Below are positions 35,537-47,768 of a DNA stretch of 64,000 nt, piece after piece; the stretch's first letter is position 1, and every line of letters begins with the position of its first letter. The stretch is taken from positions 5,394,001-5,458,000 of the forward strand of contig CP085828.1 in the NCBI GenBank assembly GCA_020809705.1. Reading direction: 5' to 3'. A model generated the notes under the pieces. The model was not told the DNA's origin. It ran no database searches and saw only the letters and a list, made by a program, of their open reading frames with translations. Both the position numbers and the translations under genes were made by a program. The stretch is from Calonectria ilicicola (Eukaryota; Ascomycota; Sordariomycetes; Hypocreales; Nectriaceae).

Positions 35537-36849
35537 CGTGACAACGCCGAGGCTGGAGAACCAGGCGGTGGCGGTTGGGAGAGGTTGAAATGGGGACTGA
35601 TGGGGAGCGTCACAGCAATCCACACACCTGGATGAGATGATCAGCCTAGCTTGGCGGGATGACGGGATGCGGGTCGGACGGGTTGGCAGACCAGTACTCT
35701 GACTGGCCGTGTCCACCCCAAACAGTGGCGCGTGCTTCATGGACGTGCCCAACTCCATATGTGGTACGTACCCTTAACGGGATAGTGGGGGGTGGGGGAA
35801 GCACGTTCAAGTCGACCTAATGCGGTTGCGGAGGGGTTCTGCAAGACAGACAGAAACGGCAGCGCGTCAGCAATTGGTGAATAGTTGGTAATCAATCCTA
35901 TTCGCGGTCAGATACGACTTGGTAGCACGGGCACTTAAGACGCAACATAGAGAATACCTGAAAGTTTGTCATTTGCGTTTGTTTTCAACAACCTCTCGCC
36001 CCAACTCTTGACGAGATGATAAAAGATGGCAGAAACAATCGCTCAATGGTTCAGTCAAAGAAATCGCTCCACTCAACTTTTGAAACCTAGATCCCGTACC
36101 TCTCTATGCTTGAGCTCTCAACCAGATCAAACCCTCCCGGCTGTATTTTTTGACTCATTGAAAAATAATTCGTAGGTCCCGAGGCCTGTCCTATGTTTTA
36201 CATTGTTCAAACTCAAGTCCTGGAAACTGGTACTTCATCGGCCGAAGACGGAGCCGTTCTGACCCATCGCTGACGGCCTGCTCCGGCCATCGTGCCGTCC
36301 TAAACAAAACCTCGTTAACGTAATAAGTCAGCAATCGATTATGATACAGCGGGAGTCTTTTTTTTTTTTCCGGCTTCCGTCCTAGCCCAGGGAAAACCTG
36401 GATTGCCTAGCTCATCAGGGTCCACCCGCGCACGCGATTCCATTTTTCTTTCGCTCTTGTTACATGTCCCCTCGACCGGCCGGCCAATCCCGGTCGTCCT
36501 AGAACCACTTTCCCGCCGCTGGTAACTCTAAGAGCGACTTTCGTTCGGATTTTTTTTCTGTTGCCAACTTCAACTTTTCTCATCTTCCCCTCTTCTATTT
36601 CCTCTTCTTTCTCCCCCATCGTTTTTTCCGCATACATCCACGGACTTCCCGCAACTCTCGAGATCAGCGCCCGCGTGACTAACTCGAGTTGTCCGAACTC
36701 CGTCTTTAACTTGCCCCACTGCTCCTACCGGTGCCCGTTCCCACGGTCTCCGTTGCGTTTCTTGGCTTTGTTTCCCTCCTGAGGAACTCTCGGAAACAGA
36801 CCAATGCATTCTTATCCCTAATCTACGAAAAGAGTACAAGTTTATCGCC
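35537..36849. other. Divergent upstream region (VPS23 / dioxygenase)
   Basis: 1.3 kb between divergent starts. It includes a T run at 36359-36370 and a pyrimidine-rich stretch at 36550-36620 that probably belongs to the dioxygenase promoter or leader. No gene supported. Confidence 0.5.
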
Positions 36850-38316
36850 ATGTTGCCTCCTATCCCTACCCTAGCCGACTACGGCATCTCTCCAACCCAT
36901 GGCTTTCTTCCAGACGTCCTTCCTTTGACCCGACTACCAGATCCTTATTACAACAAATGGGAAGCCATCGCCGCCAACCTCCAGGGACTCATCCTAAGCC
37001 GTCGCCTACGCGGCGTCATTGATCGCTTGCCCGTCCTCTCAACTATCGGGCTTGAGCATGACGCTGAGTGGCGACGTGCCTACTCACTCCTCAGTTTCAT
37101 GGCTCATGGCTACATCTGGGGTGGTGATTCGCCCTGCGATCGGCTTCCTCCGCCAATTTCTATCCCTCTTTTGAAGATTTCTGATCGTCTTCAAGTTCTT
37201 CCAGTTGCAACGTATGCAGCTGTCTGCTTATGGAACTTCAAGCCGCTTTTCATGGATGAACCTATCGACAACTTAGAGAATCTCGCATCACTTAATACGT
37301 TTACTGGATCTCTTGACGAGTCTTGGTTCTATCTGGTCTCGGTCGCTATTGAGGCCCGAGGTGCTCCCATCATCCCTCTGATGCTGACGGCAATTGCTGC
37401 TGCTCGTCACGGCGATTCTGCTACCGTCACTCGTTGTTTGCGCACGTTCGCTGAGCGCCTGACAGACCTGACCGCCCTCTTGCAACGAATGAATGAGAGC
37501 TGCGATCCAACCATTTTTTATCACCGTATTCGACCTTTTCTTGCGGGTAGCAAGAATATGGCCGAGGCTGGCCTTCCGCACGGTGTCCTCTACGAGGATG
37601 GCTCTGGAACAGAGTCTTACCGACAGTATAGCGGTGGTAGCAATGCTCAAAGCAGTTTGATTCAATTTTTTGACATTGCCCTTGGCATTGAGCATCGCCC
37701 CACCGGCGAGTCTCGCGATACCGCCCCCGACTCGGATCGAGGTGGCCGGCCTGGTAATCGGCACAACTTCATCATGGAAATGCGTCGTTATATGCCCGGT
37801 CAGCATGCTAAATTTCTTAACGATGTTACAATCGTCGCCAATATTCGCGAGTTCGTCAAGATGAATAGCCAAGATACTCAGTTATGCCTCGCCTACGATG
37901 CTTGCCTTGCTATGCTGAGTGCCTTCCGAGACAAACACATTGCCATTGTCACACGATACATTATCAACCCTTCGAAGCAGGTTCGGGCTCGAAGTAGGTC
38001 TCGCTCACCTGAAGCTACCAGGCAGCGCCTGAACCTTGCTATTGCATCCCGCAAAAACCAACAGAATCAGAAAGGCACAGGAGGTACAGCCTTAATTCCA
38101 TTTCTCAAGCAAGCGAGGGATGAGACTGGGGAACCAGCCGTCGAAGAGTGGACAAGGCGATTCATGAAGAGACAGATCAAAACAGAGGGCAAGAATGACT
38201 TCTTCCTCGGAAAGCCAGGATTTGGCACCCCACTGGAATCAGAAGATTTCGAAATCAAGGGCCTTGCTGAGACGTGGACTATGGATGATGAGGTTGGCGG
38301 AATCTGCCAATATTGA
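36850..38316 (+). CDS. BNA2: Indoleamine 2,3-dioxygenase
   Basis: Heme dioxygenase opening the indole ring of L-tryptophan to N-formylkynurenine, first step of the kynurenine route to NAD. Single exon, 488 aa. Visible signatures are SLLSFMAHGYIWG in the small domain, the GGSNAQSS motif starting at about Gly262, and FRDKHIAIVTRYI with the proximal heme ligand His363. Relative to the short mammalian enzymes it carries a C-terminal extension of about 100 residues after an RSRSRSPE stretch; this is common in fungal members. No targeting signal, so cytosolic. Filamentous ascomycetes often have several paralogues, so the assignment to the main NAD-route BNA2 gene rather than another IDO copy is not certain. 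Confidence 0.93.
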   Translation: MLPPIPTLADYGISPTHGFLPDVLPLTRLPDPYYNKWEAIAANLQGLILSRRLRGVIDRLPVLSTIGLEHDAEWRRAYSLLSFMAHGYIWGGDSPCDRLPPPISIPLLKISDRLQVLPVATYAAVCLWNFKPLFMDEPIDNLENLASLNTFTGSLDESWFYLVSVAIEARGAPIIPLMLTAIAAARHGDSATVTRCLRTFAERLTDLTALLQRMNESCDPTIFYHRIRPFLAGSKNMAEAGLPHGVLYEDGSGTESYRQYSGGSNAQSSLIQFFDIALGIEHRPTGESRDTAPDSDRGGRPGNRHNFIMEMRRYMPGQHAKFLNDVTIVANIREFVKMNSQDTQLCLAYDACLAMLSAFRDKHIAIVTRYIINPSKQVRARSRSRSPEATRQRLNLAIASRKNQQNQKGTGGTALIPFLKQARDETGEPAVEEWTRRFMKRQIKTEGKNDFFLGKPGFGTPLESEDFEIKGLAETWTMDDEVGGICQY

Positions 38317-38599
38317 TCCCATAGAAATGTTGATTTATATTATTTGGAGTTTGGGTATATTTGATTAGCGTAATTTTGTTTTGCTACAGCTTGTCAAAAA
38401 CGGCAGTTCTACAGTTAACATATTCCACGATCCCATTTAGAGAACAATGATCACCAAGTGTAAAAAATATTTGAAAAAGTTTCATATGTACAAATGTGAA
38501 TGAGAGAAATACAGCGCTGTATTTGCCAGCGCCTCGGCTTGTTCTGCCATTCCGATGACCCTTAACATCAACCGCACTTTGGTTATGCTTGCTTCTGGA

Positions 38600-39681
38600 T
38601 CACAACTTGTGAGCCAACTTGTGGGCTAACTTAGATCTCTTCACAGAGCATTTGCCACCCCTGCCACTACCTCTGGTCTTGGTATAGGTCTCCTGCGAGG
38701 GAGTCTGAGCCTGCTCCACGGTAGGTGTTTCGGTTTGGATAGGGGTATAGGTCTGTTGCGCAGCCGGAGACTCAGTCTCTACGGCATCACCGCTTTGGCT
38801 CACAACTGAAGTGTTGGTCTGTTGGGTGTTTGAAGACGTGGCCAGGGTGGACTGGACCTTTTGCGTCACCGCAGAAGAACTGGAGGCAGCCACGGAAGAG
38901 CCGGCAGAGGAGCCGCTAGAAGAACCACTGCCGCTAAATACAGGAAAGCTGCTGTCATCATCTCGCTTACATCCAGAGATGCTGGTAAGTTCGGTGGGAC
39001 ACTGAACCTGCTCAAATGTCACAGATGGGTTGTCGGCGTTCTTGAACCAATCAAACCGCCAGCTACAACCATCTTTAAGAACTTCAGGAAAATTGGAGCA
39101 TTGGCTCTGAGAAGAGATTCCCCCGTACTGCTCACCCGGAAGAGCCGTCCCAAACTCAGAAGTGCAGCCATCAAAGATTCCGACGCCACCACCGGGCATC
39201 AAGATGTCAAAGTGGTTGCTGCCAAGGTCACTCCCAGTGTTGGTGGACTGAACCACCATGGTTTTGCCCTGGGCCAAACCAGAAGTAAAAGTGAGACTAC
39301 CGTGATAATTAGAGGCTCAAAGCTAGGTTTCACAAATAACTTTCCAACTTACGCATAGCAGGCACAGCACCAACTCGACTCAGAGCCGCCATCAATAGCA
39401 GTAGCAGCAAAGCCATAGGCGAGATTTTCGTTGATAGCAATAGGTGAAAAATTGCTACAAGTGTATGAAGTGCCGCCATTACAGCCGCTCACAGCATTGG
39501 CGTCGGAAATGGGGTTGTCACTTTTGTCACATGTGAGGACAGGAGCACTAACGGCGGCTTTACCCTCCCATGCACACGAGGGCTTACAGCAGTCCCAGTA
39601 TCGGGTGGTTTTACCGGTTCCTGAAGCGGCGTTGACAACAATGGGGCCAACCAGGGCCAGAGAAAGAGCGGATGATCGCAT
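38600..39681 (-). CDS. GH45 endoglucanase (Cel45, EGV type) without a cellulose-binding module
   Basis: Secreted endo-beta-1,4-glucanase. The exons 39681-39353 and 39296-38600 give 341 aa. The signal peptide is residues 1 to about 18. The GH45 signature [14 protein letters not shown] follows (catalytic Asp30), with [18 protein letters not shown] carrying the second catalytic Asp (in HFD) and [12 protein letters not shown] later. The many Cys fit the disulfide-rich family. After about residue 225 comes a Ser/Thr/Gln-rich linker. Fungal EGV enzymes commonly end in a CBM1 cellulose-binding domain after such a linker. Here the protein instead ends in a short basic tail with a tandem LAHKLAHKL and only one Cys. 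The linker may therefore have lost its CBM1, or the gene belongs to a tail-variant lineage. A TATA box lies 113 bp upstream. Confidence 0.93.
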
Positions 39682-41523
39682 TTTGGGAAACGAAATTCAA
39701 GGAACGACTTTTCAATGAAGAATGAAATGAAGATGCAGGCGAAAGTGAACGAAGAGCAACTGTACCAACTGACATGGACAGAGAAGTATTTGGCTTTTTA
39801 TATTACTCCCGGAACATCGGGGCGACAAGCCATGGCCAGAGCAATAGTGCCATGTTGGGACAAGAACCATGGCTTACATGGATGCTTCTTACACCAGCGT
39901 CTCTTGATAGCATGGAACAAGTGGATGAGTACCTAAAGTCATGGTGCAATGTGATCCTAAGTGGACCGACCACGGCGGGCCATGGTCTCGGTCCAAGATC
40001 CTCCACTAATCGGGGGCCGTGATGCTGGGCTGATGGGCTAGGGAGGGTTGGTACCGATCGACTGAGGGAGAAATGAGCAAACAAGCGCAACTTGATCGGA
40101 GAATGCATCCGAAATTGTAACTCAAAATTGACAGGGATTTGGCCATGAGACGAGCACGTTAGAGTCAGAATCCCTATCACATTCTGAAACTCGACACGGA
40201 TCCAGCTCTTGAAGGCGCTTGCCGAGCTGCATGATGTCGGTGAGTGAAGAAATTGGTGCTCATGTTGGGTGGATGAAATTTAATGAATAAATGTCTAGCT
40301 AAATTAGCTCTAACTTCATGAGAAGCTTTACACCGGCAGTGTCAGCTTTAATCCTCCGCTCCTAGCCCCGTATCCAATTAATTGCCCTTCCCACGTATTG
40401 TCTATGTAGTAGCATGAGATTTTGTATACTCCCCCCAATTATCAGAGTCGATAAAAGATCGTAGTTACAATATACGACAAGGTAGTGTGGCCCAAAAAAA
40501 AGGCGATTTTTGTGCAGTCACATTTGAAGAGAAGGCTGAAACAAGGTGTGTGTTCACCGTATAAGCCTCTCTTCCTTGTTTCATGTTGATGGATTGGGCG
40601 CTTTGGTTTTTGGGGACATCTCTCCGCGCAAAATCATTTATCAATTTTTTGCTGGAAAGTTCGCTGCACTTTGTATTTTCGCTGATGTTGTTGTCTCAAA
40701 CACCTGTGAGTTGGGTGATGTCCCTGACGCCGATCAAGCCCGCAACCAGGGTAGGGTGTGAAGCAACTTCACATGATGGAATCGCTCATGAGACGCAGAA
40801 GATCCATACAAACACTCAATTTACATACTAAAAAAAATAGGATAGACAAGAAAAAGCGAATTTTACTTCTCTGATTCACCTTACCTATCGATATATACCC
40901 ATAGTCTGATTCTATTCTTGCAGCTATAGGTTTATTTCTAATTTTGGTGGTCGCAGGATCTTTCGTCTTCACATTGGGATATTGGGGCCTCAGGTATGAA
41001 GGCCACACTCCTCGAATTTTGCCACGCCACGAGCCACATTTAGCCACAGGAAAATTTTTGCTGATTCAGCGAAGTGCACACCGCGTCGCGCAAACTCCTG
41101 CAAACCGCAGAGCTTCGACAGCCCCTGGGGCACTAAACTGATAGTGGACTAGTTTGCCTAGCGACAGTCGCGCGTCTGGATTACTACTGGCGCTCAAGGC
41201 TTCATCAAAGTATTTGGAAGCAAACAACTTCATCGACACGCACCCACCCCCATAGCCTTTGCGCATCCCGCGATTCTACCTATCTTCCTCTTCGGATCAC
41301 TGCCACCTATTGAAGCTGCTGCCAGATGCTCACAAGGTGCTCCAGGCGCCAGGTCCAGTACTGACCGCCCGGTCTTCGCCATTGTCGCTGCCCCAACCTT
41401 GATTTGGACCTCAGGTAACAGTTGCCTTAACCAGCTGCCTTTGCCGACCTCATTCTGAATACCATTTCACTACAATAAAATTTTGTAATACAATTTCACT
41501 ATCTTCGCGCCTAAACCAACACC
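39682..41523. other. Divergent upstream region (GH45 / RPB2)
   Basis: Apart from the GH45 TATA box I see nothing specific. The part next to 41524 should carry the RPB2 promoter and leader. Short open frames here (for example 40546-40761) lack support. Confidence 0.5.
39794..39802 (-). promoter_or_regulatory. TATA box of the GH45 gene
   Basis: TATAAAAAG read on the - strand, 113 bp before the start codon, as often seen in strongly regulated secreted-enzyme genes. Confidence 0.6.
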
Positions 41524-44500
41524 ATGGCCGACTACGAAGAAGATTCCGACTACGACAACTACGGTGAGGACGACGAGGGAATCACTCCCGAGGACTGCTG
41601 GACCGTCATCTCATCTTTTTTCGAGACCAAGGGTCTTGCTTCACAGCAGACGGATTCATTTGACGAGTTTACGCAAACGACCATTCAAGATCTTGTCAAT
41701 GAGTACTCAGTCATTTCTCTAGATCAACCCAACCCTCCCTCGCCTCCCGGCCAGACGATTGCATTGCGCAGATATGAAATCAAGTTCGGAAGTGTCATGG
41801 TTTCGCGACCTACCATCAGCGAAACGGATGGAACAGTCACATCACTGCTGCCCTACGAGTGCCGTGACCGCAATCTTACATATGCCAGTCCCCTCTATAT
41901 CAAGATTACAAAGAAGGTCTCTGTTGCTGTGGAGAAGCAGGTGCCTTTGCACGAGATGGATGACAGTCAGCGCGATGAGTACGCCAAGACCGGCGAGAAC
42001 CCCACGAAGCTCGTTTGGGAGCTAGAGGAATCGGGTGATGACGACATGGGCAAAGCGGAGGATGACTGGAAGGACATGGTCTTTGTGGGTAAACTTCCCA
42101 TCATGGTGAAGTCCAAGATTTGTCACCTAAGTCGTGAACACGATGACAGCCTCTTCCTTGTCAACGAATGTCCATACGACCAGGGCGGTTATTTCGTCAT
42201 CAACGGTAGTGAGAAGGTCCTAATCGCCCAAGAGCGATCCGCTGCCAACATTGTCCAAGTTTTCAAGAAGGCCCAGCCTAGTCCGTACACCTACACAGCT
42301 GAGATCAGAAGTGCCTTGGAAAAAGGATCCCGTCTCATCTCGAGTATGATGCTAAAGCTGTACGGCAAGGGTGATTCTGCTCGAGGTGGATTTGGCCAGA
42401 CCATCCACACTAGCTTACCTTTCGTCAAGTCTGATCTTCCTGTTGCCATTGTTTTCCGGGCTTTGGGAGTTGTCTCTGATGAAGATATTCTCAACCACAT
42501 CTGTTATGATCGAAACGATAGTCAGATGCTGGAAATGTTGCGTCCTTGCATTGAGGAAGCTTTCTGTGTACAAGATCGAGAGGTCGCTCTGGATTTTATT
42601 GGTAAGCGAGGAAACCGTGACCAGGCCGGCCTTGGTCGTGAGAAGCGTGTTCGCGTTGCCAAGGACATTCTTCAGAAAGAGACGCTACCTCACATTTCTC
42701 AATCTGAGGGTAGTGAAACCCGAAAGGCTTTCTTCCTCGGTTATATGGTTCACAAGCTTCTTCAATGTGCGCTTGGACGACGAGAACCCGATGATCGTGA
42801 CCATTTCGGCAAGAAGCGTTTGGACCTTGCTGGTCCTCTTTTGGCGAAGCTCTTCCGTGGTATCATGCGCAGGATGAACACTGAGCTTTCTAATTACCTA
42901 AAGCGATGTGTCGAGGGTAACCGCCACTTCAATCTGGCTGTTGGAATCAAGCCAGGCACCCTATCCAACGGTTTGAAGTATTCTCTGGCCACAGGAAACT
43001 GGGGAGACCAGAAAAAAGCCGCAAGTTCCACTGCTGGTGTGTCTCAAGTGTTGAACCGATACACATTCGCCTCCACGCTGTCCCATCTCCGAAGAACAAA
43101 CACTCCCATTGGACGAGATGGCAAACTTGCTAAGCCTCGCCAACTTCACAACACCCATTGGGGCTTGGTTTGTCCTGCAGAAACTCCCGAAGGTCAAGCT
43201 TGTGGACTGGTCAAGAACTTGTCATTGATGTGTTATGTCAGCGTTGGTTCTCCTTCTGAACCTTTGATTGAATTCATGATCAATCGAGGTATGGAAGTGG
43301 TCGAGGAATACGAACCCCTCAGATACCCCCATGCCACCAAGATTTTCGTCAATGGTGTATGGGTGGGAGTTCATCAAGACCCCAAACACCTTGTCGGCCA
43401 GGTTTTGGATACTCGAAGAAAATCCTATTTGCAATTTGAGGTGTCACTGGTACGAGATATCCGTGATAGAGAGTTCAAGGTGTTCTCCGACGCTGGTCGA
43501 GTTATGAGACCAGTCTTCACCGTTCAGCAGGAGGATGATCATGAGACAGGTATTCCCAAGGGGGCGCTGGTGCTCACCAAGGACCTTGTGAACAAGCTTG
43601 CCAAGGAGCAGGCTGAGCCACCAGAGGACCCATCAATGAGAATTGGTTGGGAGGGACTGATCCGGGCCGGAGCAATTGAGTATCTTGACGCCGAAGAAGA
43701 GGAGACCGCCATGATCTGCATGACGCCTGAAGATCTTGACCTCTACCGTTTGCAAAAAGCTGGTATTGCAATTGAGGATGATTCAGCCGATGATCCGAAT
43801 AGGCGACTGAAGACAAAGACGAACCCCACCACTCATATGTACACGCACTGTGAGATCCATCCCAGCATGATCCTCGGTATTTGTGCCAGTATCATTCCCT
43901 TCCCCGATCACAACCAGGTGCGTTATTCATTTTGTCCCTTTTTTGTCTTGTCATGAGCAAAAGAGAAATCTAACCAGAGAACAGTCTCCTCGTAATACAT
44001 ACCAATCTGCCATGGGTAAACAAGCCATGGGTTTCTTCTTAACAAACTACTCTCGACGCATGGACACGATGGCCAACATTTTATACTATCCTCAGAAGCC
44101 CCTAGGCACTACCAGATCCATGGAGTTCCTCAAGTTCCGTGAACTGCCTGCTGGCCAGAATGCCATCGTCGCTATCGCTTGCTACTCTGGCTACAACCAA
44201 GAAGATTCTGTTATCATGAACCAGAGTAGTATTGATCGTGGCCTATTCAGAAGTCTGTTCTTCCGATCATACTCTGACCAGGAGAAAAAGGTCGGTCTGA
44301 ACTACACCGAAGTGTTTGAAAAGCCATTCCAACAATCAACGCTTCGTATGAAACATGGAACATATGACAAGCTTGATGAAGATGGCATTGTTGCACCGGG
44401 TGTACGTGTATCTGGTGAAGATATCATCATTGGAAAGACTGCACCAATTGATCAAGAATCTCAAGACCTTGGTACGCGAACTACGGTCCACCAGCGACGA

Positions 44501-45437
44501 GATATTTCAACTCCGTTGAGAAGTACAGAGAACGGTATTGTAGATCAAGTTATTTTAACCGTCAACGCCGACAACGTCAAGTATGTCAAGGTCCGTGTGA
44601 GAACTACGAAGATTCCCCAAATTGGTGACAAATTTGCCTCCCGTCACGGGCAAAAGGGTACCATCGGTGTCACGTACCGACAGGAAGACATGCCTTTCTC
44701 ACGAGAAGGTGTGACTCCCGATATCATCATTAACCCTCACGCCATTCCCTCTCGAATGACCATTGCCCATTTAATCGAGTGTTTACTGAGCAAAGTTTCA
44801 ACTCTCGAGGGTATGGAGGGTGACGCGACGCCTTTCACTGATGTCACAGTTGATTCCGTTTCAGAGCTACTCCGGAAGCACGGATACCAGTCGCGTGGAT
44901 TTGAAATTATGTACAATGGACACACTGGTCGTAAGCTAAGGGCTCAAGTCTTCTTCGGTCCTACCTATTACCAGCGACTCCGCCACATGGTGGACGACAA
45001 GATCCACGCGCGAGCACGAGGACCTGTGCAAATTATGACACGGCAGCCTGTAGAAGGTCGTGCTCGAGATGGTGGTCTCCGATTCGGAGAAATGGAACGT
45101 GATTGTATGATTGCTCACGGAGCTGCAGCATTCCTCAAAGAGCGTCTGTTCGAAGTTTCAGACGCTTTCCGAGTTCACGTATGCGAGATTTGTGGACTCA
45201 TGACCCCCATTGCGTAAGTAGTATCGATTCATTTCTTTAGCTTGTGCCGATTTGATTCTAACAAACAATACTAGAAACTTGTCCAAGCAGTCGTTCGAAT
45301 GCCGACCTTGCAAGAACAAGACCAAGATCGCGCAGATTCACATCCCATACGCTGCTAAGCTTCTTTTCCAGGAGCTCCAGGCTATGAACATTGCAGCCCG
45401 AATGTTTACCAACAGATCGGGCGTTTCAATTCGATAA
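41524..45437 (+). CDS. RPB2: RNA polymerase II second-largest subunit
   Basis: Catalytic-core subunit of RNA polymerase II, nuclear. The exons 41524-43917, 43985-45213 and 45275-45437 give 1261 aa, the normal length. The acidic N-terminus ([19 protein letters not shown]) is typical. Conserved blocks appear in order: [53 protein letters not shown] (with the acidic residues near the active site), [12 protein letters not shown], and the C-terminal zinc-binding Cys pairs CEICG and CRPCK. The second intron splits the two Cys pairs of the zinc module. RPB2 is a standard fungal phylogeny marker, so this gene is the best one in the window for identifying the species. Confidence 0.98.
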
Positions 45438-45778
45438 ACGTGAGCTGGAAGCTGACTAGGGCAGCGTTGAACTAGACCAAACTGGTGACCAACGACAGAA
45501 TAGGTCAACTTGGAGGGTAGGCACGGGGGGGAATTTGCAAAATTACAGAATTGAGGCCACCAGCCCAGGAGCGTGGCGCTTGTAATGTAGAGCTTGGAGG
45601 GAATTGTATAAAATCGGTATAGTGGTGGGAGCGAGATAGTAGAACGTGGAACACATTCATGAAATTAAAGTCGTGGTTGAGAGGGGCATTATGATTGTCA
45701 ATATGGTACATGATTCTGTGAAATATTTTACATGATAGTCGTGAAATGACGCTCAAGGTATCCAGTCTCAGCTGTCTC
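45438..45778. other. Convergent 3' region RPB2 / PET117
   Basis: 341 bp between converging stops. No gene supported. Confidence 0.5.
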
Positions 45779-46139
45779 TCATCTATTTGGCGTTTCTTTG
45801 TCGGCTGCAGCTATGGAGTCATGGACAGACTGCTCGCGCTTGTATTCCTCCTCGAGGGCTTTTTGCATTTCAAAGTCAAGTTGTCGCTCACGTTTAATAC
45901 GTTGCTGCTCCATATCGCGGACAACACCTTCATGCATAGCCTGGGCGACAGATTTATGATTAGTAACAGAGCCAACTCCAAAGTCTTGAATATCAGACCA
46001 CTCGCAGACATTCAATTCAGCACCAAGAAAATTGGGATATTACCTCCTTCTCAAACTTCTGTTGAAAATGGACCATGAGAACAGTGCCGACCGTGAGGAA
46101 GGACGTTGCCGCCAGGGTGAGCTTGGAGGCGCGAGACAT
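45779..46139 (-). CDS. PET117: Cytochrome c oxidase assembly protein Pet117
   Basis: Small mitochondrial inner-membrane factor that acts with Cox15 in heme A synthesis and complex IV assembly (known in yeast and human). The exons 46139-46044 and 45940-45779 give 85 aa. The N-terminus MSRASKLTLAATSFL followed by a single membrane helix and then KFEKEAMHEGVVRD matches the Pet117 pattern (MSRASK, helix, then (M/L)HxGxxxD). The C-terminal half is a charged helix rich in Glu, Arg and Gln. The 103-nt intron removes an upstream start that would give a protein without the helix. It is divergent from VMA10 (764 bp between starts). Confidence 0.87.
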
Positions 46140-46903
46140 GATGTGCTATGCCTGCGAGGCAAGGACGGAGGGCTAGAAATAAATGCCGTGGTGCTGCCAG
46201 AAGCGCAATTCGAAGGGTTGATGGTTGTGGAGGTGAATTGGACTGGTCGATCTGGGTCAGCGCTGGTTGGAGGAGTGGGAGAAAAAGAATGTTGAGCAAG
46301 AGAATCAAGCCATGACATGAAAACGACAGCGCCACCACAGTGAATTGGGCGCAGCACCGGAGTGGTCTGTTAGAGAAGCTCTGACCGAACAATTACAGGG
46401 GTTGGGGTTACTCATGAGTGCTGTGGGATAGCATACTGGTCTGCAAATAGTCCGCTAAAAGGTACGTACGTTCAGTGCTGCGCGGGAAGTTCTTAGTGGG
46501 GTCAGTTCAGGCACCCCGGCCAGGCGCCCGAAGTACCTTTTGGAGATGGCAAGGCGGAGTGACTTTGCCCTGTGCCGTCTTGATGCAGGTGCCACCCAGC
46601 CTTGCAGCACGGGCTATGAAATAACCAATCAACGGGCTTTATTCTCCAGCCCGCGTCACTGGTACGGACTCCAGAGCTCGGAGCTGGGAAAGCGCTTACC
46701 TCATACCCGACCCTCCAGCCCGCTGCCTCGAGTCTCGACTTTTGAGCATCATCAACGAACCCATCGCATTGTCTCTTGTTTGTCTACTCCATCAGAACCA
46801 CCATCATACCGATCGCCGCTCTTTTGCAGACACACATCACACAAACACTTGATCCACTCGCGTCCCGCTCTTGTTCGCCCGGTCTTCCTTGGCAATCATC
46901 ACG
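46140..46903. promoter_or_regulatory. Shared divergent promoter of PET117 and VMA10
   Basis: 764 bp holding both upstream regions. A pyrimidine-rich leader precedes VMA10 (about 46720-46900). No clear TATA box. Confidence 0.45.
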
Positions 46904-47566
46904 ATGGTGTGCAACCAGCTTTCGTCTCCCCCAACGACCATCGAACTAACACGCTCATCATCTAGTCTGCACAGAACTCAGCTGGTATCCAGACCCTTCT
47001 GGATGTAAGTTTCGATGTCTCGGAATGCTACACACTACTGAATACTAACAAGCCGTTAGGCTGAGCGCGAAGCTTCCAAGATTGTTCAGAAGGGTGAGTG
47101 TTACAATACGAATTCAACTACCATTGGCGACCCATGCTGACGTCGTTTTTCTCATAGCTCGAGAGTGTAAGAACCGGTCCTATCGCAACATTTCTGGCAT
47201 GGACGTCAACAGTTAACGATAGGCAACGACAGTCCGCACCAAGCGCATCAAGGAGGCTCGCGACGAGGCCAAGCGAGAGATCACCGAGTACAAGGCCACC
47301 AAGGAGGCTGAGTTCAAAAAGTTTGAGGCAGAGGTATGTACATTTTCGTTTCTAGGGTGATTCGTCCTTGATATCGCTAACTCTGGCATTTTCCAACATG
47401 GTAGCACAGCAAGGGCAACGAGCAAGCTGAGGACGAAGCCAGCAAGGAAGCCGACCAGCAAATCAAGCAAATCCAGGAGTCTGGAAAGAAGGGTCAGGCT
47501 GATGTTGTCAAGAACCTGCTCAGCGCCGTCTTCGATGTCAAGCCTGTCCCCCCAGCTGCCGCTTAA
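46904..47566 (+). CDS. VMA10: V-type proton ATPase subunit G
   Basis: Peripheral-stalk subunit that with Vma4 holds the V1 catalytic head of the vacuolar proton pump. Six coding exons: 46904-46906, 46966-47004, 47060-47093, 47158-47166, 47233-47333 and 47405-47566; together 348 nt, 115 aa, the family length. The spliced protein begins M-SAQNSAGIQTLLDAEREA and continues KIVQKAREFRTKRIKEARDEAK, the classic subunit-G coiled-coil. The rest is a Glu/Lys-rich helix ending in a Pro/Ala tail. Exon one contributes only the ATG and exon four only 9 nt. The acceptor before exon five is the AG at 47231-47232; the earlier TAG gives the wrong frame. The gene is tightly packed against CTNNBL1 (203 bp between stops). 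Confidence 0.92.
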
Positions 47567-47768
47567 ATGCAAATCCATACCGAACTTCCCATTGAGCATA
47601 TCATTCACTCAATTTCATGTCGAGGTCGAGCCCCCGCGAGCCATGTGAAGAGAACCAATAGGCAGTGTATTTGAGGTATGAGGAGGTATAGAGGAATAAT
47701 TGCGCACCTGAACTATGATCAAGCCTAGAGCATGCGATCAACAATGTTGCTTCTTTAATACAATCAAT

